From an uncultured Sphingomonadaceae bacterium (GTDB lineage Bacteria; Pseudomonadota; Alphaproteobacteria; Sphingomonadales; Sphingomonadaceae), in NCBI GenBank assembly GCA_947493215.1, contig CANLQE010000001.1, positions 868,001-932,000 on the forward strand: a stretch of 64,000 nucleotides of DNA, read 5' to 3'. Positions within the stretch are counted from its first letter, which is position 1, and every line of letters begins with the position of its first letter. Made by a program: the position numbers and the translations under genes. Below the pieces are notes generated by a model that did not search any database, was not told where the DNA came from, and saw only the letters and a program-made list of their open reading frames with translations. Of the stretch, positions 47,848 through 57,579 are shown piece after piece.

Positions 47848-48141
47848 AAGACTGAGTAACTCCGTTCAAAATCGTCTTCGGGCCGGGTATATTCATAACC
47901 GGCCGAAAATTGTTTAAGCCATAAAAAAGGGTTTGCAGATGATTCGTTCAGCTGCAGTTGCTGCGCGCCTAACAGGCTAATCCACCGATTTCAAGCATTT
48001 CCGACTCATTATAGTGTCATTTTTACCCCGAATTTTCAGCATTTTTGCGTGGAATTCCGGCGATGAAAGGCTTTTGATTATCATACCGGCCTGTGGCATA
48101 TCCGTTTCAAAGCGCAATTTAAGCGAATCAGGAGACAGATA

Positions 48142-48906
48142 ATGGCGACGGCAATCAACATTCAATCGAGCTGCAGCGAAGACGAATGGAAGGCCCGTCA
48201 GCGGCTTGCCGCCTGTTACCGGATATTCGCTCATCTCGGCTGGGATGAGATGATTTTCAACCATGTCACACTGAAAGTGCCGGGCGAGGATGATGCGTTT
48301 TTGATCAATCCTTATGGCCTGCATTTTAGCGAGGTGACCGCGTCCACTCTGGTGAAAATCGATATTGACGGCAACACGCTGGACGGTTCGACCTATCCGG
48401 TTAACAAAGCCGGTTTTACGCAGCATAGCCTGTTTCACCGGGAACTGCCGGACGTTCACGCCATCATCCATACCCATACGACCGCGACAATGGCAGTGGC
48501 ATCGCTTGAGGGTGGATTGCAGCCCGTGAATTTCTACGCCGCCGCGATTGTTCCGCGCCTCGCCTATCACAAGTTTGAAGGCGTTACGGTTCACGCCGAA
48601 GAAGGGCCGCGGTTCCTCGCCAGCCTGGGAAAGAAACGGATGATGTTGCTCGAAAATCATGGACCTGTGGTGATGGGCAAGACGTTGGAAGAAGCGTTCC
48701 TCAACCATTGGGTGCTGCAACGCGCTTGTGAAATCCAGATGCAAACACTCGCCATGGGCAAGCCCTTGGTGATTGGTGAAGAAGTTATCAGGAAGCATCT
48801 CGCCAATCTGTCGCAGGCATCGATTGATCCTGCCATTCAAGGCGTTCCGGAATTTGATGCGATGGTGCGGCTGATTGACCGCGAAGACAAAAGCTGGCGG
48901 GAATAG
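48142..48906 (+). CDS. Class II aldolase/adducin family protein
   Basis: YRIFAHLGWDEMIFNHVTLKVPGEDDAFLINPYGLHFSEVTAS; DVHAIIHTHTTATMAVA. Confidence 0.93.
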   Translation: MATAINIQSSCSEDEWKARQRLAACYRIFAHLGWDEMIFNHVTLKVPGEDDAFLINPYGLHFSEVTASTLVKIDIDGNTLDGSTYPVNKAGFTQHSLFHRELPDVHAIIHTHTTATMAVASLEGGLQPVNFYAAAIVPRLAYHKFEGVTVHAEEGPRFLASLGKKRMMLLENHGPVVMGKTLEEAFLNHWVLQRACEIQMQTLAMGKPLVIGEEVIRKHLANLSQASIDPAIQGVPEFDAMVRLIDREDKSWRE

Positions 48907-48962
48907 TGAAAGCTCGTTAGTCAGGGAATATCAGGAACGGATTTCCCAATGGCTGAGATCAC

Positions 48963-49502
48963 ATGACCAAATTCACCGTCAATAACCGGCCAGTCGAATA
49001 TCGGATGGACGAGCGAACGCCATTGCTATGGGCGTTGCGCGACGCATCAAATTTGACCGGCACGAAATATGGTTGTGGCACCGGGGATTGTGGGGCCTGT
49101 ATGGTCGAAGTGGACGGCGAGGCTATCCGCAGCTGTCTGGTCACCATCGGAGAACTGGAAGGCCGGTTCATCACCACCATCGAAGCTTTGTCGCGCGATC
49201 GCAGCCATCCGGTGCAGCAAGCATGGGCAGCGGAAAACGTGCCCCAGTGCGGATTTTGCCAATCGGGTATGATCATGGCCGCGGCCGTCTTGCTGAAAAA
49301 AAATGATAATCCGTCCGATGATGATATTGACGAGGCGATTACCAATATCTGTCGCTGCGGCACTTATCCGCGGATCAGGGAAGCGATTCAGCGCGCCGCC
49401 CGGGTCGCGCGCGGAGAGGATGTGCTCAGTGCAGCGCCGCCGCCGGGCATTGATCCGGCAGATGCCGCCAAAGCGGTGCCGGCGCTGACACCCAAAAAAT
49501 AG
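48963..49502 (+). CDS. (2Fe-2S)-binding subunit of a xanthine-oxidase family / isoquinoline 1-oxidoreductase-like enzyme
   Basis: TKYGCGTGDCGACMVEVDGEAIRSCLV; PQCGFCQSGMIMAAAVLLKKN; ITNICRCGTYPRIREAI. Confidence 0.92.
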   Translation: MTKFTVNNRPVEYRMDERTPLLWALRDASNLTGTKYGCGTGDCGACMVEVDGEAIRSCLVTIGELEGRFITTIEALSRDRSHPVQQAWAAENVPQCGFCQSGMIMAAAVLLKKNDNPSDDDIDEAITNICRCGTYPRIREAIQRAARVARGEDVLSAAPPPGIDPADAAKAVPALTPKK

Positions 49503-49542
49503 CAACACTGGCGACGGGCGCTATCCCGCAGCGGCTATCCCG

Positions 49543-49686
49543 CTAGAAATATGAGCCAAGATCTTTTTGAAATTGTCGCACGGCTTTGCCAAAAGCCATT
49601 GGTACGTCCCGCGGCTCACCGCGGTTCATGCTGGACCCGCCGAAGGGGTTGGGGGTGGGGTGTTTCGACCAGCCCAGCATGATCAT
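49543..49686 (-). CDS. Candidate small ORF (47 aa) downstream of the TonB receptor
   Basis: MIMLGWSKHPTPNPFGGSSMNRGEPRDVPMAFGKAVRQFQKDLGSYF*, below the supplied ORF length cutoff; no obvious SD. Confidence 0.25.
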   Translation of the reverse strand: MIMLGWSKHPTPNPFGGSSMNRGEPRDVPMAFGKAVRQFQKDLGSYF

Positions 49687-49717
49687 GTTCAGGCAATTTC
49701 TAAAAAACTGCCCATTT

Positions 49718-51913
49718 CTAAAAGCTGAATGTTGCAGTCAGACGGCCATTTATTGGTTCGCCCGTCGTAATATTGTCATTATTATGTACCGACGGGAAAT
49801 AGGTTTCGTCAAACAGATTTTCGATGTTCAACTGGATTTTAAACTGCTCGCTCACCGTGTAATAAAGTGCTGCGTCAACCCGTGTATAAGCAGGAATCCG
49901 GACGCTATTGTCATTTGTCGCAAACTGGCTGGACTGGTGTGTCACGCCGAGGCCAGCGGAGAATTGATTGGTGAAATCATATTTGGTCCAGAGCGAAGCC
50001 ATATTTTCCGGTACTTGGAACAAGCGCAGGTCTTGCCCGTTCACAGTGGCCTGATTGCGCTGTTCGCCATCAAGATAGCTGTAACCGGCATTGACCTGTA
50101 GCTTGTCGGTGACCCGACCAACCAGCTGTATTTCAAACCCTTCGGTACGAGAACCGGACAAGGTTGTGTCGCCTTGATTGTTCAGCAAAGTCGACTGATT
50201 ATCCCGGTCAAGACGGAACAGCGCCGTGGTCAGGCTGAGCCCTTCCGTGAGGTCCCATTTCAAACCGATTTCATAATTCTCGAAGCTCTCTGGTTCCAAG
50301 TCGACGGTACCGAGAGTGGTGCCGACGGTGGGCGTCAACGTAAGGAACTGATCACCGGAGCGTGGCAGGAAGCTCTTGGAATAACTGGCATAAAGTGAGA
50401 TATTCTCCTGCGGCTTGTAGATCAGGCCGACGCGTGGAGAGAATTTTTCATCTTTCCGATTGAGGCGAACGCCATTCTGGATATCGTTCACATCAATATC
50501 GAAGCTGTCAAAACGGACGCCGCCGACAACCTCGAAATGGTCGCCGATGCTGATCTGGTCCTGTATATAGAGCGAAAAGAATTTCAGGTCCGAAACGCGG
50601 TTTCTAGTGGACGCGGGGAAACTGAAAGCCGGTTGTGCAATGGGATCGGTTAGCGGGATGGTGATCTGGTCATCCATCGAATCCGCGAACAATATATCCT
50701 GTCGGGCGTTGGCGGACTGTTGCTGGCCGATTTCATAACCGAGCAACAGCGTGTGACCGATAGGACCCGTATCGCCGGTCCACAGCAAATTTCCCTGGGT
50801 AATGAAATTTTCCCGGTCGGTGGTGTCGTTATAACCATCCAATGTGACCGAGTTAACTGCTGGCGTGAGCCGCGCATCATTCAAGCGGGCATCGGTGGGA
50901 TAGACGTTGCGGTAGAGCTTGTCATAATCTGCATAAAGCGTTGTTGCGTTGAAGCTGAGTGTATCGCTGAAATCATGCTCAACCCGCAGTTTCAGAATAT
51001 GGGCTTGCAAGGTGGTCTTGTTAACGCCGTCAAAGCCGAAAAGAGTATCGCGAAATCCGCGCAAGGGACCGCAAGGGCTGTCGAATGAACAAGGGTTCCC
51101 GACGGCCCGCAATTCCGCAGGATTGCCGCGATCGACCGAGCGGTCGTCATCGATATATTCGTAAGAGAACAAAATCCGGCTTTGGTCGCTCAGTTCCGCG
51201 CCGATTGTCGGGTTGATGGCAAAGCGTCGACCGTCAAAGAAATCACGGTGGTTGTTAAATTCTTCGTATAAGCCATTGATGCGAAGCGCCGCGCTGTCCG
51301 CAATATCTGCATTGACGTCGCCGCTCACATAAAAGGCGCCGAAACTGTCCACGCTAGCGGTTGTCGACCCAAAGGTCTCGCCGCTGATGGGGGATTTGGT
51401 GACACGGTTGATGATGCCGCCGCCGCCGCCACGGCCAAAGATCATCGCATTCGGGCCTTTGTGAATCTCGACGCGTTCCAGATTATAGAGCGGGCGGAAA
51501 TATTGTACGTCATCGCGAATGCCATCGACGAAAAAATCTGCCGTTGTGTTCTGGCCACGGATGGTAATTTGATCGCGATTGCCCTCGCCCTGGCCAATCG
51601 AAGTGCCCGGCGTGTAGCGCAATATGTCACCAATATCTTGCAAGGCTTGATCATCAAGCTGCTCACGAGTGACGGCAGAAACTGTCTGCGGTGTGTCCAG
51701 CAAAGGCGTGCCGGTTTTCAGGCCCGCACTGCTAATCGCGACATAGCCGTCTTTTTCTCCGGTAACGATAATTTCATTCTGATCATCATAGCTCGCTTCA
51801 TCCAAGGTTCCGTCAGCTGCAAAGGCCGGGTTGGGGCCCATGGCCAAAACCATCACACTGGCAGCGGACAAAAGCTTGGTGTTGCGAAAACGTGATGAAA
51901 TCATATCTCTCAT
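49718..51913 (-). CDS. TonB-dependent siderophore receptor
   Basis: Plug LDTPQTVSAVTREQLDDQALQDIGDILRYTPGTSIGQGEGNRDQITIRGQNTTADFFVDGIRDDVQYFRPLYNLERVEIHKGPNAMIFGRGGGGGIINRVTK; ends ATFSF. Confidence 0.95.
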   Translation of the reverse strand: MRDMISSRFRNTKLLSAASVMVLAMGPNPAFAADGTLDEASYDDQNEIIVTGEKDGYVAISSAGLKTGTPLLDTPQTVSAVTREQLDDQALQDIGDILRYTPGTSIGQGEGNRDQITIRGQNTTADFFVDGIRDDVQYFRPLYNLERVEIHKGPNAMIFGRGGGGGIINRVTKSPISGETFGSTTASVDSFGAFYVSGDVNADIADSAALRINGLYEEFNNHRDFFDGRRFAINPTIGAELSDQSRILFSYEYIDDDRSVDRGNPAELRAVGNPCSFDSPCGPLRGFRDTLFGFDGVNKTTLQAHILKLRVEHDFSDTLSFNATTLYADYDKLYRNVYPTDARLNDARLTPAVNSVTLDGYNDTTDRENFITQGNLLWTGDTGPIGHTLLLGYEIGQQQSANARQDILFADSMDDQITIPLTDPIAQPAFSFPASTRNRVSDLKFFSLYIQDQISIGDHFEVVGGVRFDSFDIDVNDIQNGVRLNRKDEKFSPRVGLIYKPQENISLYASYSKSFLPRSGDQFLTLTPTVGTTLGTVDLEPESFENYEIGLKWDLTEGLSLTTALFRLDRDNQSTLLNNQGDTTLSGSRTEGFEIQLVGRVTDKLQVNAGYSYLDGEQRNQATVNGQDLRLFQVPENMASLWTKYDFTNQFSAGLGVTHQSSQFATNDNSVRIPAYTRVDAALYYTVSEQFKIQLNIENLFDETYFPSVHNNDNITTGEPINGRLTATFSF

Positions 51914-51924
51914 ATCCCTAATGT

Positions 51925-51944
51925 GCGAATCATTCTCAATATCA
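51925..51944 (-). promoter_or_regulatory. Fur-box-like sequence
   Basis: Minus strand TGATATTGAGAATGATTCGC, resembles GATAATGAtAATCATTATC. Confidence 0.5.
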
Positions 51945-51958
51945 GCGGCCGGACTAAT

Positions 51959-51981
51959 GCGAATAGTTCTCATAAGCAATG
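51959..51981 (-). promoter_or_regulatory. Second Fur-box-like sequence
   Basis: Minus strand CATTGCTTATGAGAACTATTCGC. Confidence 0.42.
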
Positions 51982-52069
51982 GCATTTGTGGCGTTTCGCA
52001 ATTTTTCTTTGAAACATGTCGTGAGGTGGTGTTTATGGGGCACAATATTCTTCTCTTACGGAGCACATC

Positions 52070-52420
52070 ATGAAAGCGACAATCTGGCATAATCCTAAAT
52101 GCGGAACGTCCCGCAAGACTTTGGCCCTGCTTGAAGAGGCGCCGGATATTGACGTGACCGTCGTTGAATATCTGAAAAACCCGCCCAGCCGTGCCAAGCT
52201 GGAACAGCTGTACCGCGATGCTGGTATCAGCCCGCAAGAAGGCTTAAGAACGCGCGGTTCGCCCGCTGAAGAAATGGGGCTGACAGATGATAATGCCACG
52301 GCTGATCAGATATTGGACGCCATGGCATCAGAGCCGATTCTGATCGAGCGTCCGCTGGTGGAAACCGACAAAGGGGTCCGGCTATGTCGACCGCAAGACC
52401 GGGTACAGGAAATCATCTGA
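52070..52420 (+). CDS. arsC: ArsC-family arsenate reductase (glutaredoxin-type)
   Basis: MKATIWHNPKCGTSRKTLALLEEAPDIDVTVVEYLKNPPS; PILIERPLVETDKGVRLCRP. Confidence 0.92.
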   Translation: MKATIWHNPKCGTSRKTLALLEEAPDIDVTVVEYLKNPPSRAKLEQLYRDAGISPQEGLRTRGSPAEEMGLTDDNATADQILDAMASEPILIERPLVETDKGVRLCRPQDRVQEII

Positions 52421-52472
52421 CGGCTGCTTTTTTTTGGCGATCCTATCTTTTTATCAATTCCGGATCACATGA

Positions 52473-53204
52473 ATGGCCGTTATCGCAATATACAGCATGA
52501 AGGGGGGCGTCGGCAAAAGTTGCAGTGCCGTCAATCTTGCTTGGAATAGCGCGGTCAATTCATCCCGCCGAACCTTGGTTTGGGATATTGATCCGCAAGG
52601 CGCGGCATCATTCATCTTGAATGGCGATCGGCATAAAAAAGACCGAGCCCAAGCGATGATCGCTGGCGATATCAAACCCTCCAAGTTGATTAGGCCGACC
52701 AGGATAGACAATATCGACTTGCTGGCTGCGGACGTGTCGCTGCGCGGTCTTGACCGGTTTTTTTTCGATCTCAACAAAAAAAAGCATATGGGCAAGATTC
52801 TAAAGGAATTGAAAAAGGATTATGACCGGATCATTCTCGATTGTCCGCCGGGCCTGACCGAGACGAGCGAGCAGATATTGCGCAATGCTGATTTGGTGAT
52901 CGTGCCAGTCATTCCATCACCATTGTCGGAGCGCGCGCTGACGGATGTGCAGATGTTTCTGGACTCGCGTCGACGCAAACATGCCCCCCTGCTGCCCGTT
53001 TACAATATGGTTGATCGCCGCCGGACCATCCACAAGCAAGGCTTGGCGAAACAGCCCAAATGGCCGGTGGTGCCGATGTCTAGTGATGTTGAGCGGATGA
53101 CACGGCTGAAAAAGCCAGTAGGCGAATTTGCACCGCGCAGCCCTGCGGCTTTGGCTTATGCCAGAATCTGGCGCGGAATTGAAAAAAAGCTATCGAAGCT
53201 ATAA
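52473..53204 (+). CDS. ParA-family ATPase (orphan)
   Basis: Deviant Walker A YSMKGGVGKSCSAVNLAW; VWDIDPQGAASF; DRIILDCPPGLTE. Confidence 0.9.
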   Translation: MAVIAIYSMKGGVGKSCSAVNLAWNSAVNSSRRTLVWDIDPQGAASFILNGDRHKKDRAQAMIAGDIKPSKLIRPTRIDNIDLLAADVSLRGLDRFFFDLNKKKHMGKILKELKKDYDRIILDCPPGLTETSEQILRNADLVIVPVIPSPLSERALTDVQMFLDSRRRKHAPLLPVYNMVDRRRTIHKQGLAKQPKWPVVPMSSDVERMTRLKKPVGEFAPRSPAALAYARIWRGIEKKLSKL

Positions 53205-53235
53205 CCCGTCGGACAGTCGGCGAAGCAAATATAAG

Positions 53236-55608
53236 CTATGCGGCCTTGCCACCAATTAGGGGTACGTCCTCCTTATATTCTTTGAACAGGTCCAGCGCAT
53301 CATGTGGCGCCATGGGCCGGCCGAAATAATAGCCTTGGATCTTGCTGCAGCCAAGCTTCTGGATCATCTTGACCTCTTCTTCGGTCTCAGCGCCTTCGGC
53401 GGTTGTTGACATGCCGAGACTGTCGGCCATGGCGACAACAGCGCGAATAATGGCGAGACTTTCCGGTACTTTTTTCGCTGCACCCTGAACAAAACTGCGG
53501 TCCACTTTGATGGTCGAAAAGCGCGTTTTCCGCAAATAGCCAAGCGAAGAATAGCCGGTGCCAAAATCATCAAGGGACAGATTGATGCCCAGTGCGATGA
53601 TCTGATCGAGCACCTGGGTCGCACCGGTGCCTTCGCGCATGAAGATGCTTTCGGTCACTTCTATCTCAAGCCGCTGTGCTGGCAATTCGCTTTCCTGCAG
53701 GGCCGATACGACCATATCGAGGAAATTGGGATCGGTCAGTTGATCGGCGGACACGTTGACAGCAACCTTAATCGCCGAAGGCCATTTCATTGCCTCTTTG
53801 CAAGCGGTCCGCATGACCCATTCACCAATGGGAACGATCAGGCGTGCATCTTCGGCAAGCGGGATGAATTTAACCGGGGAGACAATCCCGAATTTTGGAT
53901 TGGTCCAGCGCAACAAGGCCTCAAAGCCCATCACGCCGCCGGTATGCGCGTCCACTACCGGCTGGTAATTGAGTGAAAATTCGTCATTGTCCAAGGCCTT
54001 GCGCAGGGCGATTTCCATGACCCGGCGTTCTTCGGCGTGGACGTGGAGTTTCGGCTCATATTGGTTATGCGCCCCGCCGCCTTGATCTTTTGACCGATAA
54101 AGCGCGAGATCGGCGCTACGCATCAACATCTCAACCGTGCGGCCATCACGCGGCCCGATGGCGGTGCCGACACTGGCGCCAATATAAAGCGTATGTTGGT
54201 CGACCTCATAAGGTTGTGACAGAGTCTCGATAATCTTCCGGCCGAGCATATCCATATATTGGGAATCGCTCGCATCTCTGATGACAATGGCAAATTCGTC
54301 GCCGCCGAGACGTCCGCACAGTTCGTTATCGGTCATGATCGAGCGTAGCCGTTGGGATACGCGGGCAAGCAAGCGATCGCCTACCGGATGGCCCAATGTA
54401 TCGTTGACCGCTTTGAACCGATCGAGGTCAATCATCATGAAGCCGCAGCGGCCATTCCATTTATCGGAATCTTCCTGTGCTTTGCCGAGCGTCTGGGTCA
54501 GCTGCAACCGGTTGGGTAGACCGGTCAGCGTATCGAAACGCGCCATATGAGAGATTTTGTCAGCAGATTCGCGCTGTTCTGTTACATCCGAACCGACGCC
54601 GCGAAATCCGTGGAAAATCCCGTTTTCGTCCAATTTGGGCGATGCGGAAATTTCCCACCAGCGCGTTGTGTCATTGATTAGCACCGGAACCAGCATATTG
54701 CTGAAACTGTCGCGGCGTTTCAGTTTTTCCGCCAATTCATGCAGAGCGGGGGAGAATTTGCCCGAATCCCATGCCTGGCCAGCGACCAATTGCAGGAAGG
54801 GGCGACCTTCGATATCCTCCGCGGTGCGCCCAACTGCATGGGCAAAGCGCGGTGAAACATGTGTAAGGCGGCGTGAGGTGTCGGTTTGCCACAGCCAATC
54901 TGCACCGGTATCCTCAAATTCGCGCAAAAGAAGGCTGACCACCTCTTTTTTCTCGTTGAGATTCGCTTCGGCGATTTTTCTGTTAATGAAAGAGCGACCG
55001 TTCATCAAACAGGATGCAATTAACAGCATGGCAATTGCAGCTGATGCGGTCGCCATCTGGTATCCGTTGATCAAATACCAGCCGATAGTTGAAGATAGGC
55101 CGCACAGTCCGATGAAGATTATGCTGGCAAATGGGACGGCAGACAACAACATGGCCGAGCCAACCATCAAGCATAACACCAACGCCCATATCCCGACCAT
55201 TGTGTTGAGGTCCCCGGATGGACCAAACAAGACGATCGCTGTGGACCACAATAAGCCGCCCGCTGCCGAGATTAGCATGGTGTTGACATTCTCACGCCGG
55301 GAAATGCTCTTCCGTTCCCAAACCGCATCTTTGCGCGACTTGACGTAGGAATAAATGTACAGGCCGAACAGCGCCAAAGTCCAACTACCCAGCAGGAACC
55401 AATTTACATGGTCGATGCTGACCTGCACGGCCAATATACCGCACATAATCGACCCCATCATCTTGAGAAAACCGTTTTGGTGCATGCCCTCATATTGGAG
55501 CACGCGAATGCGGCCCCAATCGATGCCTTCAGGGTCCGCAAGCCCAAGCAACACGCTTACAGGGATTTCCTGCGGCAGGCCGGATGATGATGATAGCTTT
55601 TCTTTCAC
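53236..55608 (-). CDS. Membrane GGDEF-EAL protein with PAS domain
   Basis: GGDEFAIVIRD; EALLRW; DDFGTGYSSLGYLRKTRFSTIKVDRSFVQ; N-terminal TM segments; PAS-like region DWLWQTDTSRRLTHVSPRFAHAVG. Confidence 0.95.
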   Translation of the reverse strand: MKEKLSSSSGLPQEIPVSVLLGLADPEGIDWGRIRVLQYEGMHQNGFLKMMGSIMCGILAVQVSIDHVNWFLLGSWTLALFGLYIYSYVKSRKDAVWERKSISRRENVNTMLISAAGGLLWSTAIVLFGPSGDLNTMVGIWALVLCLMVGSAMLLSAVPFASIIFIGLCGLSSTIGWYLINGYQMATASAAIAMLLIASCLMNGRSFINRKIAEANLNEKKEVVSLLLREFEDTGADWLWQTDTSRRLTHVSPRFAHAVGRTAEDIEGRPFLQLVAGQAWDSGKFSPALHELAEKLKRRDSFSNMLVPVLINDTTRWWEISASPKLDENGIFHGFRGVGSDVTEQRESADKISHMARFDTLTGLPNRLQLTQTLGKAQEDSDKWNGRCGFMMIDLDRFKAVNDTLGHPVGDRLLARVSQRLRSIMTDNELCGRLGGDEFAIVIRDASDSQYMDMLGRKIIETLSQPYEVDQHTLYIGASVGTAIGPRDGRTVEMLMRSADLALYRSKDQGGGAHNQYEPKLHVHAEERRVMEIALRKALDNDEFSLNYQPVVDAHTGGVMGFEALLRWTNPKFGIVSPVKFIPLAEDARLIVPIGEWVMRTACKEAMKWPSAIKVAVNVSADQLTDPNFLDMVVSALQESELPAQRLEIEVTESIFMREGTGATQVLDQIIALGINLSLDDFGTGYSSLGYLRKTRFSTIKVDRSFVQGAAKKVPESLAIIRAVVAMADSLGMSTTAEGAETEEEVKMIQKLGCSKIQGYYFGRPMAPHDALDLFKEYKEDVPLIGGKAA

Positions 55609-55704
55609 GCTTCCCCCTTAAGAGGAAAACCTTATCGAATGGTAAGCATCCGCCTTTTTTTTCGGTTTATAGTTAACCGATTTTAACGCTTTAACCCGTT
55701 GGTT

Positions 55705-57435
55705 TCAGGCTGCGATGTCATAAGGCTGAATATCACCCGAAAGATAGAGGTTGCGCGCTTTGGCTCGGCTCAGTTTGCCAGAGCTGGTGCGCGGCAATGT
55801 GCGCGGCGGGACCAGTTCGATGACGCAGTTCATGCCGGTAATCGCGCGAACCTTTTCGCGAATCTCGTCACGCAGACGCAATCGTTCGATTTCATCTGAT
55901 GTCCTGCACTGCACAAGGACGGCAGGCGTTTCATCGCCACCCGGGGTGGTGATCGCAAAGGCGGCAATATCGCCAGCTTTAAACCCAGGCAATTGTTCCA
56001 CAGCCCATTCAATGTCCTGCGGCCAATGGTTTTTGCCGTTTATGATAATCATATCTTTGGCGCGACCGACGATATAGAGATAGCCATCGGACAGATAGCC
56101 CATATCACCAGTATCGAGCCAACCATCAATCAAACAGGCATCGGTGGCTTCCTGATCCCGGTAATAGCATTCCATTAACGAGGGGCTTTGCATCCACACT
56201 TTGCCGACGGCTTTCTCTGGCAAAAGACTGCCATCTTCTTCGCGAATCTCTAGCAGAGTGTCGCGCACCGGTTTGCCGCAATTGACAATTGCGCGATAGC
56301 GCTTGGGCCGGCTGCCATCGGCTTGTTTTTCGCCAGACAGTTCGGTTTCTTCCACCAATTCGACTTCCATGCCTTCGCCCGGCGGCATGATGGTGACCGC
56401 CAAAGTTGCTTCGGCGAGGCCGTAGCTCGGCAAAAAGGCTTTTGCATCAAATTTGGCTGGCGCAAAAGCATCGGTAAAGCGCTGCATGACATCCGGGCGG
56501 ATCATGTCTGCGCCGTTACCCGCGAGGCGCCAGCGCGATAGGTCAAACCGTTCTGCAACATTGGACTGGCTACCGATGCGGCGCGCACAAATTTCATAGC
56601 CAAATGTCGGTGAGAAACTGCAAGATGTCCCTTTGTTACGGGAGATCAGGTCGAGCCATGATAAGGGCCGCCGTGCAAAATCCGATGTTTTGAGGTAATC
56701 GGTTGAAACCTGATTGCAGACCATTGAGATAAAGCAACCGACCAAGCCCATGTCGTGATAAAAGGGCAGCCATGATACGCAGCGATCATCTTCGCCGACG
56801 TTCATGCCATAAGAATGTGATCCGACATTGTGCAGCAATGCTTTATGGGACACAGCTACACCATGCGGGAAGCGGGTCGATCCGCTGGAATATTGCAAAT
56901 AAGCAATGTCACTGCTCTTGGCTTGCGGCAGCTCACAATCAGGAATATCGTTTTCAGCGAATTTGTCCCAGCCAAAAACCGGAATATTGCGGGACTGGCC
57001 AGCGGCAGCGGCCAATTCCTCAATCTCATCAGGATAGAGCAATATCGCTGGGTCACAGCTGTCCAGCTGGACGCCAATTTGGTCAATATAGCTGTCTTTA
57101 CCGCCAAAAGATGTCGGTAGAGGTAGTGGCACTGGCCAAGCACCAGCGCAAATCGCGCCAAAAAATAGCGCACAAAATTGGGGTTCGGTATCGGCGATCA
57201 GAGCAATTCGATCACCCGGTTTTACACCAAAGCCGATTAAGCGGCGCGCAGTGGCCATCGCATCAGCCTGAAGCTCTTTAAATGGATAGACCCGCACCAG
57301 CGAGGCGCGCGCGTCATGGAAGTTAAAGCCTCTATTGCCCTGCGCGGCATAATCCAGCGCTTCGCCAACGGTTTCGAAATCGGCAAAACGGCGCGGAAGG
57401 TCGTCTGCGGTAGGGGTGGGTGTCAGCTCAGTCAT
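55705..57435 (-). CDS. Fatty acyl-AMP ligase (FAAL)
   Basis: IAYLQYSSGSTRFPHGVAVSHKALLHNVGSHSYGMNVGEDDRCVSWLPFYHDMGLVG; YLSDGYLYIVGRAKDMIIINGKNHWPQDIEW. Confidence 0.9.
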   Translation of the reverse strand: MTELTPTPTADDLPRRFADFETVGEALDYAAQGNRGFNFHDARASLVRVYPFKELQADAMATARRLIGFGVKPGDRIALIADTEPQFCALFFGAICAGAWPVPLPLPTSFGGKDSYIDQIGVQLDSCDPAILLYPDEIEELAAAAGQSRNIPVFGWDKFAENDIPDCELPQAKSSDIAYLQYSSGSTRFPHGVAVSHKALLHNVGSHSYGMNVGEDDRCVSWLPFYHDMGLVGCFISMVCNQVSTDYLKTSDFARRPLSWLDLISRNKGTSCSFSPTFGYEICARRIGSQSNVAERFDLSRWRLAGNGADMIRPDVMQRFTDAFAPAKFDAKAFLPSYGLAEATLAVTIMPPGEGMEVELVEETELSGEKQADGSRPKRYRAIVNCGKPVRDTLLEIREEDGSLLPEKAVGKVWMQSPSLMECYYRDQEATDACLIDGWLDTGDMGYLSDGYLYIVGRAKDMIIINGKNHWPQDIEWAVEQLPGFKAGDIAAFAITTPGGDETPAVLVQCRTSDEIERLRLRDEIREKVRAITGMNCVIELVPPRTLPRTSSGKLSRAKARNLYLSGDIQPYDIAA

Positions 57436-57579
57436 ACAAAATCCATTTTCCAGAAGGTCCAGCCTTCTTACAAATCGTCTTTTTCTCAGATATTCAGCCA
57501 AATTTTGAGAGATACTCAGCTGTCATAACTTTGTTCAAACCCTATTGATGTTCAGTGGCGTTTAAATTTCGGCTCTACT

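Noticed and set aside
47949-47966. 18-nt identity CAGCTGCAGTTGCTGCGC shared with 59523-59540
   Set aside because: Only two copies; the second is part of a terminator-like stem and the first lacks a T-tract, so coincidence is likely.
47977-48840. 287-aa minus-strand ORF antisense to the class II aldolase gene
   Set aside because: The + strand protein is a clear family member; the antisense translation has no recognisable domain.
49645-49665. G-quadruplex candidate GGGGttGGGGGtGGGG
   Set aside because: Only three separate G-runs of three or more; not a canonical four-run G4 without splitting a run.
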